This document shows, one piece after another, positions 32,398 through 41,920 of a DNA stretch of 64,000 nt; the first letter of the stretch is position 1; each line of letters starts with the position of its first letter. This stretch comes from Eudorina sp. 2006-703-Eu-15 (lineage: Eukaryota; Chlorophyta; Chlorophyceae; Chlamydomonadales; Volvocaceae): assembly GCA_003117195.1 (NCBI GenBank), contig BDSI01000033.1, forward strand, positions 62,001 through 126,000, given 5' to 3'. The notes under the pieces were generated by a model. That model saw only the letters and a list, made by a program, of their open reading frames with translations, made no database searches and had not been told where the DNA came from. Made by a program: the position numbers and the translations under genes.

Positions 32398-35300
32398 GAC
32401 GGCTGGCACCCTTGATGGGAGTCTCCTGGTGCGACGGCGCGTCCAGATTCGTTTGGGCGCCCATCTGGACGGTGCCGCAAGGCTGTTCCGGATGGGTTTA
32501 ACCCTAGGGCCGTTTCCAGGATCGTGATTCGGGCCATGCGCGACTCCCTGTTCACCGAATCTCACGCTGCCCTTTCCCCTGACGGCTGACACCCTTGATG
32601 GGAGTCTCCTGGTGCGACGGCGCGTCCAGATTCGTTTGGGCGCCCATCTGGACGGTGCTGCAAGGCTGTTCCGGATGGGTTTAACCCTAGGGCCGTTTCC
32701 AGGATCGTGATTCGGGCCATGCGCGACTCCCTGTTCACCGAATCTCACGCTGCCCTTTCCCCTGACGGCTGGCACCCTTGATGGGAGTCTCCTGGTGCGA
32801 TGGCGCGTCCAGATTCGTTTGGGCGCCCATCTAGACGGTGCCGCAAGGCTGTTCCGGATGGGTTTAACCCTAGGGCCGTTTCCAGGATCGTGATTCGGGC
32901 CATGCGCGACTCCCTGTTCACCGAATCTCACGCTGCCCTTTCCCCTGACGGCTGGCACCCTTGATGGGAGTCTCCTGGTGCGATGGCGCGTCCAGATTCG
33001 TTTGGGCGCCCATCTAGACGGTGCCGCAAGGCTGTTCCGGATGGGTTTAACCCTAGGGCCGTTTCCAGGATCGTGATTCGGGCCATGCGCGACTCCCTGT
33101 TCACCGAATCTCGCGCTGCCCTTTCCCCTGACGGCTGACACCCTTGATGGGAGTCTCCTGGTGCGACGGCGCGTCCAGATTCGTTTGGGCGCCCATCTGG
33201 ACGGTGCTGCAAGGCTGTTCCGGATGGGTTTAACCCCAGGGCCGTTTCCAGGATAGTTTTTCGGGCCATGCGCGACTCCCTGTTCACCGAATCTCGCGCT
33301 GCCCTTTCCCCTGACGGCTGGCACCCTTGATGGGAGTCTCCTGGTGCGACGGCGCGTCCAGATTCGTTTGGGCGCCCATCTAGACGGTGCCGCAAGGCTG
33401 TTCCGGATGGGTTTAACCCTAGGGCCGTTTCCAGGATCGTGATTCGGGCCATGCGCGACTCCCTGTTCACCGAATCTCACGCTGCCCTTTCCCCTGACGG
33501 CTGGCACCCTTGATGGGAGTCTCCTGGTGCGACGGCGCGTCCAGATTCGTTTGGGCGCCCATCTGGACGGTGCCGCAAGGCTGTTCCGGATGGGTTTAAC
33601 CCTAGGGCCGTTTCCAGGATCGTGATTCGGGCCATGCGCGACTCCCTGTTCACCGAATCTCACGCTGCCCTTTCCCCTGACGGCTGACACCCTTGATGGG
33701 AGTCTCCTGGTGCGACGGCGCGTCCAGATTCGTTTGGGCGCCCATCTGGACGGTGCTGCAAGGCTGTTCCGGATGGGTTTTACCCTAGTACCGTTTCCAG
33801 GATCGTGATTCGGGCCATGCGCGACTCCCTGTTCACCGAATCTCACGCTGCCCATTCCCCTGACGGCTGGCACCCTTGATGGGAGTCTCCTGGTGCGACG
33901 GCGCGTCCAGATTCGTTTGGGCGCCCATCTGGACGGTGCCGCAAGGCTGTTCCGGATGGGTTTAACCCTAGGGCCGTTTCCAGGATCGTGATTCGGGCCA
34001 TGCGCGACTCCCTGTTCACCGAATCTCGCGCTGCCCTTTCCCCTGACGGCTGACACCCATGATGGGAGTCTCCTGGTGCGACGGCGCGTCCAGATTCGTT
34101 TGGGCGCCCATCTGGACGGTGCTGCAAGGCTGTTCCGGATGGGTTTAACCCCAGGGCCGTTTCCAGGATCGTGATTCGGGCTATGCGCGACTCCCTGTTC
34201 ACCGAATCTCGCGCTGCCCTTTCCCCTGACGGCTGGAACCCTTGATGGGAGTCTCCTGGTGCGACGGCGCGTCCAGATTCGTTTGGGCGCCCATCTAGAC
34301 GGTGCCGCAAGGCTGTTCCGGATGGGTTTAACCCTAGGGCCGTTTCCAGGATCGTGATTCGGGCCATGCGCGACTCCCTGTTCACCGAATCTCACGCTGC
34401 CCTTTCCCCTGACGGCTGGCACCCTTGATGGGAGTCTCCTGGTGCGACGGCGCGTCCAGATTCGTTTGGGCGCCCATCTGGACGGTGCCGCAAGGCTGTT
34501 CCGGATGGGTTTAACCCTAGGGCCGTTTCCAGGATCGTGATTCGGGCCATGCGCGACTCCCTGTTCACCGAATCTCACGCTGCCCTTTCCCCTGACGGCT
34601 GACACCCTTGATGGGAGTCTCCTGGTGCGACGGCGCGTCCAGATTCGTTTGGGCGCCCATCTGGACGGTGCTGCAAGGCTGTTCCGGATGGGTTTTACCC
34701 TAGTACCGTTTCCAGGATCGTGATTCGGGCCATGCGCGACTCCCTGTTCACCGAATCTCGCGCTGCCCATTCCCCTGACGGCTGGCACCCTTGATGGGAG
34801 TCTCCTGGTGTGACGGCGCGTCCAGATTCGTTTGGGCGCCCATCTAGACGGTGCCGCAAGGCTGTTCCGGATGGGTTTAACCCTAGGGCCGTTTCCAGGA
34901 TCGTGATTCGGGCCATGCGCGACTCCCTGTTCACCGAATCTCGCGCTGCCCTTTCCCCTGACGGCTGGCACCCTTGATGGGAGTCTCCTGGTGCGACGGC
35001 GCGTCCAGATTCGTTTGGGCGCCCATCTAGACGGTGCCGCAAGGCTGTTCCGGATGGGTTTAACCCTAGGGCCGTTTCCAGGATCGTGATTCGGGCCATG
35101 CGCGACTCCCTGTTCACCGAATCTCACGCTGCCCTTTCCCCTGACGGCTGGCACCCTTGATGGGAGTCTCCTGGTGCGACGGCGCGTCCAGATTCGTTTG
35201 GGCGCCCATCTGGACGGTGCCGCAAGGCTGTTCCGGATGGGTTTAACCCTAGGGCCGTTTCCAGGATCGTGATTCGGGCCATGCGCGACTCCCTGTTCAC

Positions 35301-36905
35301 CGAATCTCACGCTGCCCTTTCCCCTGACGGCTGACACCCTTGATGGGAGTCTCCTGGTGCGACGGCGCGTCCAGATTCGTTTGGGCGCCCATCTGGACGG
35401 TGCTGCAAGGCTGTTCCGGATGGGTTTTACCCTAGTACCGTTTCCAGGATCGTGATTCGGGCCATGCGCGACTCCCTGTTCACCGAATCTCACGCTGCCC
35501 ATTCCCCTGACGGCTGGCACCCTTGATGGGAGTCTCCTGGTGCGACGGCGCGTCCAGATTCGTTTGGGCGCCCATCTGGACGGTGCCGCAAGGCTGTTCC
35601 GGATGGGTTTAACCCTAGGGCCGTTTCCAGGATCGTGATTCGGGCCATGCGCGACTCCCTGTTCACCGAATCTCGCGCTGCCCTTTCCCCTGACGGCTGA
35701 CACCCATGATGGGAGTCTCCTGGTGCGACGGCGCGTCCAGATTCGTTTGGGCGCCCATCTGGACGGTGCTGCAAGGCTGTTCCGGATGGGTTTAACCCCA
35801 GGGCCGTTTCCAGGATCGTGATTCGGGCTATGCGCGACTCCCTGTTCACCGAATCTCGCGCTGCCCTTTCCCCTGACGGCTGGAACCCTTGATGGGAGTC
35901 TCCTGGTGCGACGGCGCGTCCAGATTCGTTTGGGCGCCCATCTAGACGGTGCCGCAAGGCTGTTCCGGATGGGTTTAACCCTAGGGCCGTTTCCAGGATC
36001 GTGATTCGGGCCATGCGCGACTCCCTGTTCACCGAATCTCACGCTGCCCTTTCCCCTGACGGCTGGCACCCTTGATGGGAGTCTCCTGGTGCGACGGCGC
36101 GTCCAGATTCGTTTGGGCGCCCATCTGGACGGTGCCGCAAGGCTGTTCCGGATGGGTTTAACCCTAGGGCCGTTTCCAGGATCGTGATTCGGGCCATGCG
36201 CGACTCCCTGTTCACCGAATCTCACGCTGCCCTTTCCCCTGACGGCTGACACCCTTGATGGGAGTCTCCTGGTGCGACGGCGCGTCCAGATTCGTTTGGG
36301 CGCCCATCTGGACGGTGCTGCAAGGCTGTTCCGGATGGGTTTTACCCTAGTACCGTTTCCAGGATCGTGATTCGGGCCATGCGCGACTCCCTGTTCACCG
36401 AATCTCGCGCTGCCCATTCCCCTGACGGCTGGCACCCTTGATGGGAGTCTCCTGGTGTGACGGCGCGTCCAGATTCGTTTGGGCGCCCATCTAGACGGTG
36501 CCGCAAGGCTGTTCCGGATGGGTTTAACCCTAGGGCCGTTTCCAGGATCGTGATTCGGGCCATGCGCGACTCCCTGTTCACCGAATCTCGCGCTGCCCTT
36601 TCCCCTGACGGCTGGCACCCTTGATGGGAGTCTCCTGGTGCGACGGCGCGTCCAGATTCGTTTGGGCGCCCATCTGGACGGTGCTGCAAGGCTGTTCCGG
36701 ATGGGTTTAACCCCAGGGCCGTTTCCAGGATCGTGATTCGGGCCATGCGCGACTCCCTGTTCACCGAATCTCGCGCTGCCCTTTCCCCTGACGGCTGGCA
36801 CCCTTGATGGGAGTCTCCTGGTGCGACGGCGCGTCCAGATTCGTTTGGGCGCCCATCTAGACGGTGCCGCAAGGCTGTTCCGGATGGGTTTAACCCTAGG
36901 GCCGT
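32398..36905. repeat. 183-bp satellite array, about 24.6 copies, with 9-unit higher-order repeat
   Basis: Unit starts at 32398, 32581, 32764 and 32947 show a period of exactly 183 bases. Each unit runs from GACGGCTGRCACCCTTGATG through GGCGCGTCCAGATTCG, GGATGGGTTTAACCCTAGGG and TTCCAGGATCGTGATTCGGG to GCTGCCCTTTCCCCT. Diagnostic variants recur 1,647 bases (9 x 183) apart: TGACACCCATGATGG at 34051 and 35698, a GGGCTATGCG change near 34170 and 35820, and CTGGTGTGACGG near 34805 and 36452. The array stops mid-unit at 36905. Since 183 is 61 codons, one minus frame stays open for over 1,500 codons, an arithmetic result rather than proof of a protein. Confidence 0.95.
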
Positions 36906-36937
36906 GATGAGATGATGAGAAGAGTACGTAATCCTTC

Positions 36938-37291
36938 ATGACCCCCGATCTCGTAATGTACTTTAGCCGTGCTCGATCCAATTTAGAACAAAATTGTAGC
37001 CCACCGAGTCCCAGTGCACAGCATCCGACAGAGGCGGGCATCAAGAAGCTGTTCGGTTCCGTCACTTCTCGCAAAAAGCCTCACGTGACTCCTCCCCTCA
37101 ACTCAGTCAAGTCACGCGGCATGGGCCCTGCCGGCTTTGGCAGCAAGTCAGTTCCGCTGGCAGCTTGGCTGATATGGTGCTTGCGGGAGTTGAACCCACA
37201 GATCCTGGCCATCCAGCAGCACCAGCAAGTGGACCCCTTAACTGCATCTCGCGCATATATCCGATGCAACCGCTGCGAGCCGGACGACTAG
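36938..37291 (+). pseudogene. Possible C-terminal coding fragment after the satellite array
   Basis: An open frame of 117 codons ends at TAG 37289-37291. Its second half looks protein-like (KKPHVTPPLNSVK, AAWLIWCLRELNPQILAIQQ, YIRCNRCEPDD with a CxxC). The first half has poor composition and the satellite begins 33 bases upstream, so any original 5' part is gone or displaced. I do not recognise the family. Confidence 0.25.
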
Positions 37292-37304
37292 GCCAGCTAG
37301 CCCG

Positions 37305-38175
37305 GCGTGATTCATAGCCGCCGAAATCTAAATCCTCAAGGCACCCACAAACCCCGTCCCATGGCCATCCGTCAATCGCCCCAGCGTGACGCCTACTGCG
37401 CAAAACTCCCATCAAAAAGCTGAACAAGGCGGTAAACAGGGTGACGCCAGCAAGCGTTGCCCAGCTGCCATTCCGTCATCAAATCCCTATCGTGCCGCGT
37501 AGCATGTTGCACGTTCCCGATCAAATGCAGTGTGCCTGGTATCCACAAGCCCGCCCCGCGCCCAGTCGTTTACCTGCTGTCAAAGTGGCCGCTGCTACCT
37601 GTGCCGTTGCCGCCGCTGCCCCCTCCACCGCCAATATGTCAAGTTCAGAACGCTGCGCCGCTGTGCCCTGTGAACGGCAAAAAAGGGAAGGCAGTCGTTA
37701 AGGGCAGCACGTTGCGTCCCTAGTGAAATCGTACCAAGCCAACCAGCACGCCGCCCACAAATCAATCCCAGCCACATGGCAATCCCCATGCAAATCAAGA
37801 AGCCCCTCGTGATTCATCACCGCCGATTATGAACCCGCAAGGCATCCACAGGCCCCGCCCCGCGCCAATTCATCGATTGCCCCAGTGTGAAGCCTAGTGC
37901 GCGGCATCCACGTCAAAGGCTGAACGAGGCGGTAAACAGGGTGATGCCAACAAGTGTTGCCCAGCTGACATTCCGTTATCCAGACCCTAATGTGCCGCGT
38001 AGCATATTGCATGTCCCCTATCAAAAACAGTGTACGTGGTACCCGCAAGCCGCCCCTCCCCCAGTCGTTTACCTGCTGTGAAAATGGCCGCTGCTACCTG
38101 TGCCGTTGTCGCCGCTGCACCTTCCACCGCCAGTGTGCCAAGTTCAGAACGCAGCGCCGCTGTGCCCTGTGAGCA
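37305..38175. repeat. Diverged tandem duplication, period about 503 bp
   Basis: Block one (37305-37690) and block two (37808-38175) share CGTGATTCAT, GGCGGTAAACAGGGTGA, GTTGCCCAGCTG, GTGCCGCGTAGCAT, CAGTCGTTTACCTGCTGT and GCCGCTGTGCCCTGTGA, at roughly 80 percent identity by eye. A frame common to both (SRLPAVK then AAATCAV) is broken by a one-base length difference in block two, suggesting decayed coding sequence. Another frame of block two is Cys-rich (CRCRRCTFHRQC) but is not preserved in block one. Confidence 0.7.
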
Positions 38176-38943
38176 CTTGTTCATGAGCAGGTTAACTAAC
38201 GGCATTCTCGTACAACCCAAGCGTCCGAACTAAGCGCTGGCGTTCCGTGCGCTTTCCGACGCGAGGGCGAGGAGGCTGATGAGAAGCGCTTCCGAAGCTT
38301 GCCGAGCTCAGCGACGCGGTCTGAGAACTTCTTCGCCTACAACGTGGATGATCGACAGCTCCTCGGGAAAAATGTTAACTATTGTCGCGCCTTCTTCTGC
38401 AAACCCAAACAACGATTAAATCTGTATGCGGATGTTGCTTCCGCATAAATAGAACGCGTTATCTCAACATAACCGTCTAATACCTGCAGGCGTTCCAGTT
38501 CCTTCTTTTCCAAGACACCCACATTATATGTCTCAAGTTTGGTTTGCTTCTCCGCTGGCCGGTTCGATGTTCGTTGGAGGGGCCAGCGCTGGATGCATTC
38601 TCAAGGGAAGCGAGCACGCTAGATCCCGCAACTACCACTACAACAATCGCAAATTAGAAACCAGCCATAAAGGATCAAAACTACGATTTCAATACTTGCC
38701 CGATTATGGGCATGGTTGGTTCCCTTCTTATCCCTTAAAGGTGTCCCTACTCTGAAGGATATTTTACAAGATATGTAAGGTCAGCGATCAATCACCAAGG
38801 GTGTAGCTATTTTTGACATTATGATACATCCTCAAGCCGTTGTTCCGTACTTCAGGATCCAAAGACTACCGGCTAAGATGAAAGTTAATGTGGCTTGCAA
38901 CCCTATGTTCTCACTTACATATCCTTATCATCATATTTCCGTG

Positions 38944-39412
38944 TATGGACGCGTCCCCCTGTGTCCCAGTTCAGGGGGTCAGGGCGCGCGCGCCTCGGCC
39001 GAGGCGCGCCCTGACCCCTGATTCCGGGCGGGCCGGCACCGACCCCTGCAGGTCCCAGGCTCAGCCAACAGATGATGAATTACCGTTACCAGGACAGCCT
39101 GTAATATAGGACAAGACGTGCCCCCCTGCGTCCCAGTTTTGGGGGTCAGGGCGCGCCCTGGCCGAGGCGCGCCCTGAGCCCTGATTTGGGGCGGGCCGAC
39201 CGGACGCCTGCAGGTCGCAGGGCCAGCCACCAGGTAATCAAAATAAACAAAAACCGCTACTAGGACAGTCTGTAGTTACAGACCAGACGCGTCCTCCTGC
39301 ATCCCGGTTTTGGGGGTCAGGGCGCGCCCTGGCCGAGGCGCGCCCTGACCCCCAAAAAGACGTATTTTCTCAGGGCGCGCCCTGAGCCCTGATCTGTGGC
39401 CGCTACCTAACT
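38944..39412 (-). repeat. Right inverted arm with palindromic modules
   Basis: Its reverse complement follows the left arm module by module, including AAATACGTCT, GACGCGTCTGGTCTGTAAC, CGTCTTGTCCTATATTACAG and CAAATCAGGGCTCAGGG. The innermost module is the most diverged and carries extra GCGC units (about 38974-39017). Confidence 0.85.
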
Positions 39413-39740
39413 CCAGCAGTCAGAGTTTAAGCACTGGCACTCAGCAGCAGAAGGGCAAACCGACTTCTGTACGCCACCATTCTTAACATCCACTACCATG
39501 CCCTCCCTTCAATATCCATCCCCTCTCTGTCCGCTGCAACCTTCCGGGGCATCTGGACCAACCTCACCCAACCTCCGCTTACATAAAAGCAGCTTTCTTA
39601 CCTGACCAGGGACCCCGAGGTTCTCCTTGCATTCTGACCAGGCAAAGTCAGACACGACATCAAGTCCACTTCACATTGAGCACCCCAAGCAAGCAACCCA
39701 CCGGCATACTCAAACATAGCTCAGCCTGGCTAAGGATGCC
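39413..39740. other. Flank of the inverted-repeat unit, nothing recognised
   Basis: About 330 bases without a convincing frame, repeat or RNA gene. Confidence 0.4.
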
Positions 39741-40069
39741 CGTGGACCGTTGCCCGGGCATACGACTCGGCGGCTGACCGGCTGACTGTGTACTTCACGA
39801 GGTCAACCCCAGACACCGAACTGCAGGCGACGGATGACCCGCGGATCTCCGTGCTGAAGGGGGGGCGGTCACGGTCCATCCTTAGACTGGCTGAGCTATG
39901 GTTTCCTTAGCTTCATGGATCACCACACCTTCCCACGTGCCGTGAAACCCCTTCAGCACGGAGATCCGCGGGTCATCCGTCGCCTGCAGTTCGGTGTCTG
40001 GGGTTGACCTCGTGAAGTACTCAGTCAGCCGGTCAGCCGCCGAGTCGTATGCCCGGACAACGGTCCACG
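39741..40069. repeat. 122-bp inverted duplication of a gene fragment, potential long hairpin
   Basis: Plus bases 39741-39864 repeat the reverse complement of 39948-40069 with two mismatches seen (ttgcc for ttgtc, actgtgt for actgagt). The 83-base spacer holds the last codons and stop of the DUF2283-like frame. A read-through transcript from the minus-strand gene would fold into a stem of about 120 bp with a loop of about 83 bases. Volvocine algae process long hairpins of this kind into small RNAs, so a small-RNA locus is possible. Confidence 0.85.
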
Positions 40070-40296
40070 GCGGCTTGCCATCCAGGTTGTCAGGGGTGTC
40101 CCAGAAGTGGCAGGGTAGCCGCTTGGATGCATCTTGGATATCAAACGACACAATCCTGTTGTCGACCGTGTAGTCCACAAGGAGGCCTGGTACCACGCTG
40201 TCAGACGCAAAAATCAGTCCCCGGAAGGTCTTCATGAAGTAGAAGGTCACAACGTCGCTCTCCGCAAAAATTCTCGACTCGGGGGGACAGAAGGGC
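39882..40296 (-). CDS. DUF2283-like protein, last exon (5' exons not resolved)
   Basis: The exon follows a good acceptor (gttttcttctgcag) and ends at TAA 39882-39884, giving about 137 residues. The first half reads AESDVVTFYF, then SVVPGLLVDYTVDNRIVSFD and IQDASKRL, which fits the DUF2283 signature of an Asp-Tyr-rich strand followed by a GIEI-DAS-type motif. The second half repeats the beginning (VVRAYDSAADRLTEYF), suggesting a tandem pair. DUF2283 proteins are small and of unknown biochemical role. I could not fix an upstream exon: possible GTAAGT donors on minus lie near 40370 and 40415, but no clear coding exon goes with them. The gene may be intact with missing exons or a displaced fragment; the adjacent inverted copy of its own sequence favours recent rearrangement. 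Confidence 0.5.
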
Positions 40297-41920
40297 CTGC
40301 AGAAGAAAACAGCGAACGTGAGAACGGCCCAACCTAGATCTGCAGCTACAATTTGTCCCTAGTTCGGCAAGGACCTGCGTCTACACTTACAAATTATCAG
40401 TAGTGATGATAGGAGAACTTGTAAGTTGCAACAAAACAGTGGACCGGTCTGGCACGCGCTTGTCAGCCAGAAGTCGGTGCCGGAAGTGTGGGTCTGTAGC
40501 AAATAGCGCATGTCAAAGGCCCATACAGCACAACCCGAACCGTGTGGGAACTTGATTTGAAAACACCCACGCACCGTGTGCGCCTGTTGACATCCCAGAA
40601 TTTCCCGGACTTCGTGGTGAAATAAGCGCTGCAGATTGTACAGGGATCTGTGTCTAATGCCAATATGATGGTAGGGGTTGATGCGACGAGGCACCTACGA
40701 GCTATCTGGGCCCGTTGGAACACCCGGTCGGGATACGGGTCCACCTTGTAACGGTTACAAATATGATGCGGTGGATACCCGTTGCGGGCGAACCGTCTGC
40801 ACGAGTAATGATATCATCCGGACCCGGTCCCGGTCAGGGTTGCGACCGTATATTTTTTGCCATTTGCCGTATTGTTGGACTTGTCGTATTGGGTTTGAGC
40901 AGGCCGGACTCAAGCGTTATTACCTTTCCTGAAGGGCCGCAACGATGTCAAATGCTGTTAACTGGATCTTGTCGCTCTGAGAGCAAACTTGAGTACGTAT
41001 TTCGGCGCCACAGCGCCAGGGGCCGCCCACCGCATGCCAATGCCAATTGCCGGCGGAATGGTGAACACACTGCTGAACACACTCGTGACACACTGCAACC
41101 CTGTTTGAGCCCGTCGGTGCCCGGAGCCTGTCGGTACGTTCATGGTGTGTGTGTTAGTGTGGCTCTTACTCCGATTGCGTTCTTGCGTGTTTGCGGTGGT
41201 TTTTTTAGGTGTCTTTCTTCACACATCTTGACGTAGCAACGTCTGTGTGTATGGCTCCTGTGCTTCGGTTGTACGCCGAGCGGCCGGTTATGTGAAATCG
41301 GGTCCTGTTCGGGTTTGTAATCGCACGGCAAACATGTTTGTGTACTTGGGTTTATTGAATGTGAGCCTTCCAACATCCGGGAAGTAGATCATCTGTCGAA
41401 GGGCTCAACCGCAGAAGACCGAAAGGCGAACTCCTGCACTCCTCCCACACGATTATCGCCGGCAGATGTCCGAGCAAAGCAACACGCTTGCTTATAGTGT
41501 CCATCAATTGCGGATTCACATTGGAAGATTGCAGCTTAACCTCCGAAATGTACGCCCTTACGCCCAGCCCTACACGTGCAGTCATTCTTCCATTGGCATG
41601 GCACCAAATTATTGCCAGCGAGGACAACGTATTACGCGTATTCCCGTGTTCAGTTACGTCTGAGAGTACGTGCCTGTAGGGGGGCCTGTACGACACGCGT
41701 AGTGCGCGAATCTCATCGCTGTTCCTACTGCAAGGCAATATGCACTCCTCACCAGACGCACATATCAGCATCATAACACACGTAAACATCGTGCCGCGCA
41801 CATGCATGGCATCGATTCAAAGAGAACCCTAAAATTTTTTACTGCTTAACATAGTTGCTGAAATTTCTACCTGATGTGGTTGTAATACATACCAATCGAA
41901 TCTGTGCAGACGACGTCTTC
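40297..41920. other. Intergenic or unresolved 5' part of the DUF2283-like gene
   Basis: Contains dispersed repeat C at 40670-40760. Frames on both strands (such as 40359-40694 and 41352-41807 on minus) give no recognisable motif. The upstream region of the reticulon gene lies at the right end. Confidence 0.35.
40670..40760 (+). repeat. Dispersed 91-bp repeat C, copy 3
   Basis: Near-identical to the reverse complement of 2498-2588, 38 kb away in the opposite orientation; a shorter related copy is at 2882-2928. Confidence 0.85.

Larger units (their letters stand above)
29376..39412. mobile_element. Roughly 10-kb unit bounded by long inverted repeats, possible DNA transposon or composite repeat block
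   Basis: The left arm (29376-29845) and right arm (38944-39412) match as inverted copies in the same modular order, beginning at both outer ends with AGTWAGGYAGCGGCCACAG. Outside each end the word CAGCAGT occurs (29367-29373 and 39414-39420), within two bases of the arm, so a short target duplication is possible. The inside is less GC-rich than flanking genes and holds, in order: an unassigned part (29846-30736), an open fragment (30737-31021), a 20-bp minisatellite, an unassigned part, a 183-bp satellite, a C-terminal-looking coding fragment (36938-37291), a 503-bp tandem duplication, and an AT-richer tail (38176-38943) with a 75-codon frame I do not recognise. No intact transposase or integrase is visible, so autonomous movement is not supported; it may be a non-autonomous element or a chance fold-back amplified with its cargo. 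Confidence 0.55.

Noticed and set aside
32392..37074. A 1,560-codon open frame on minus as a giant gene
   Set aside because: It is the 183-bp satellite read through 24 copies; the unit is a multiple of three and has no stop in that frame. There is no splice structure, start context or non-repetitive domain.
29376..39412. The inverted-repeat unit as an integrated virus or giant-virus fragment
   Set aside because: No capsid, packaging ATPase, polymerase or integrase signature is visible inside; the content is satellites and decayed fragments.
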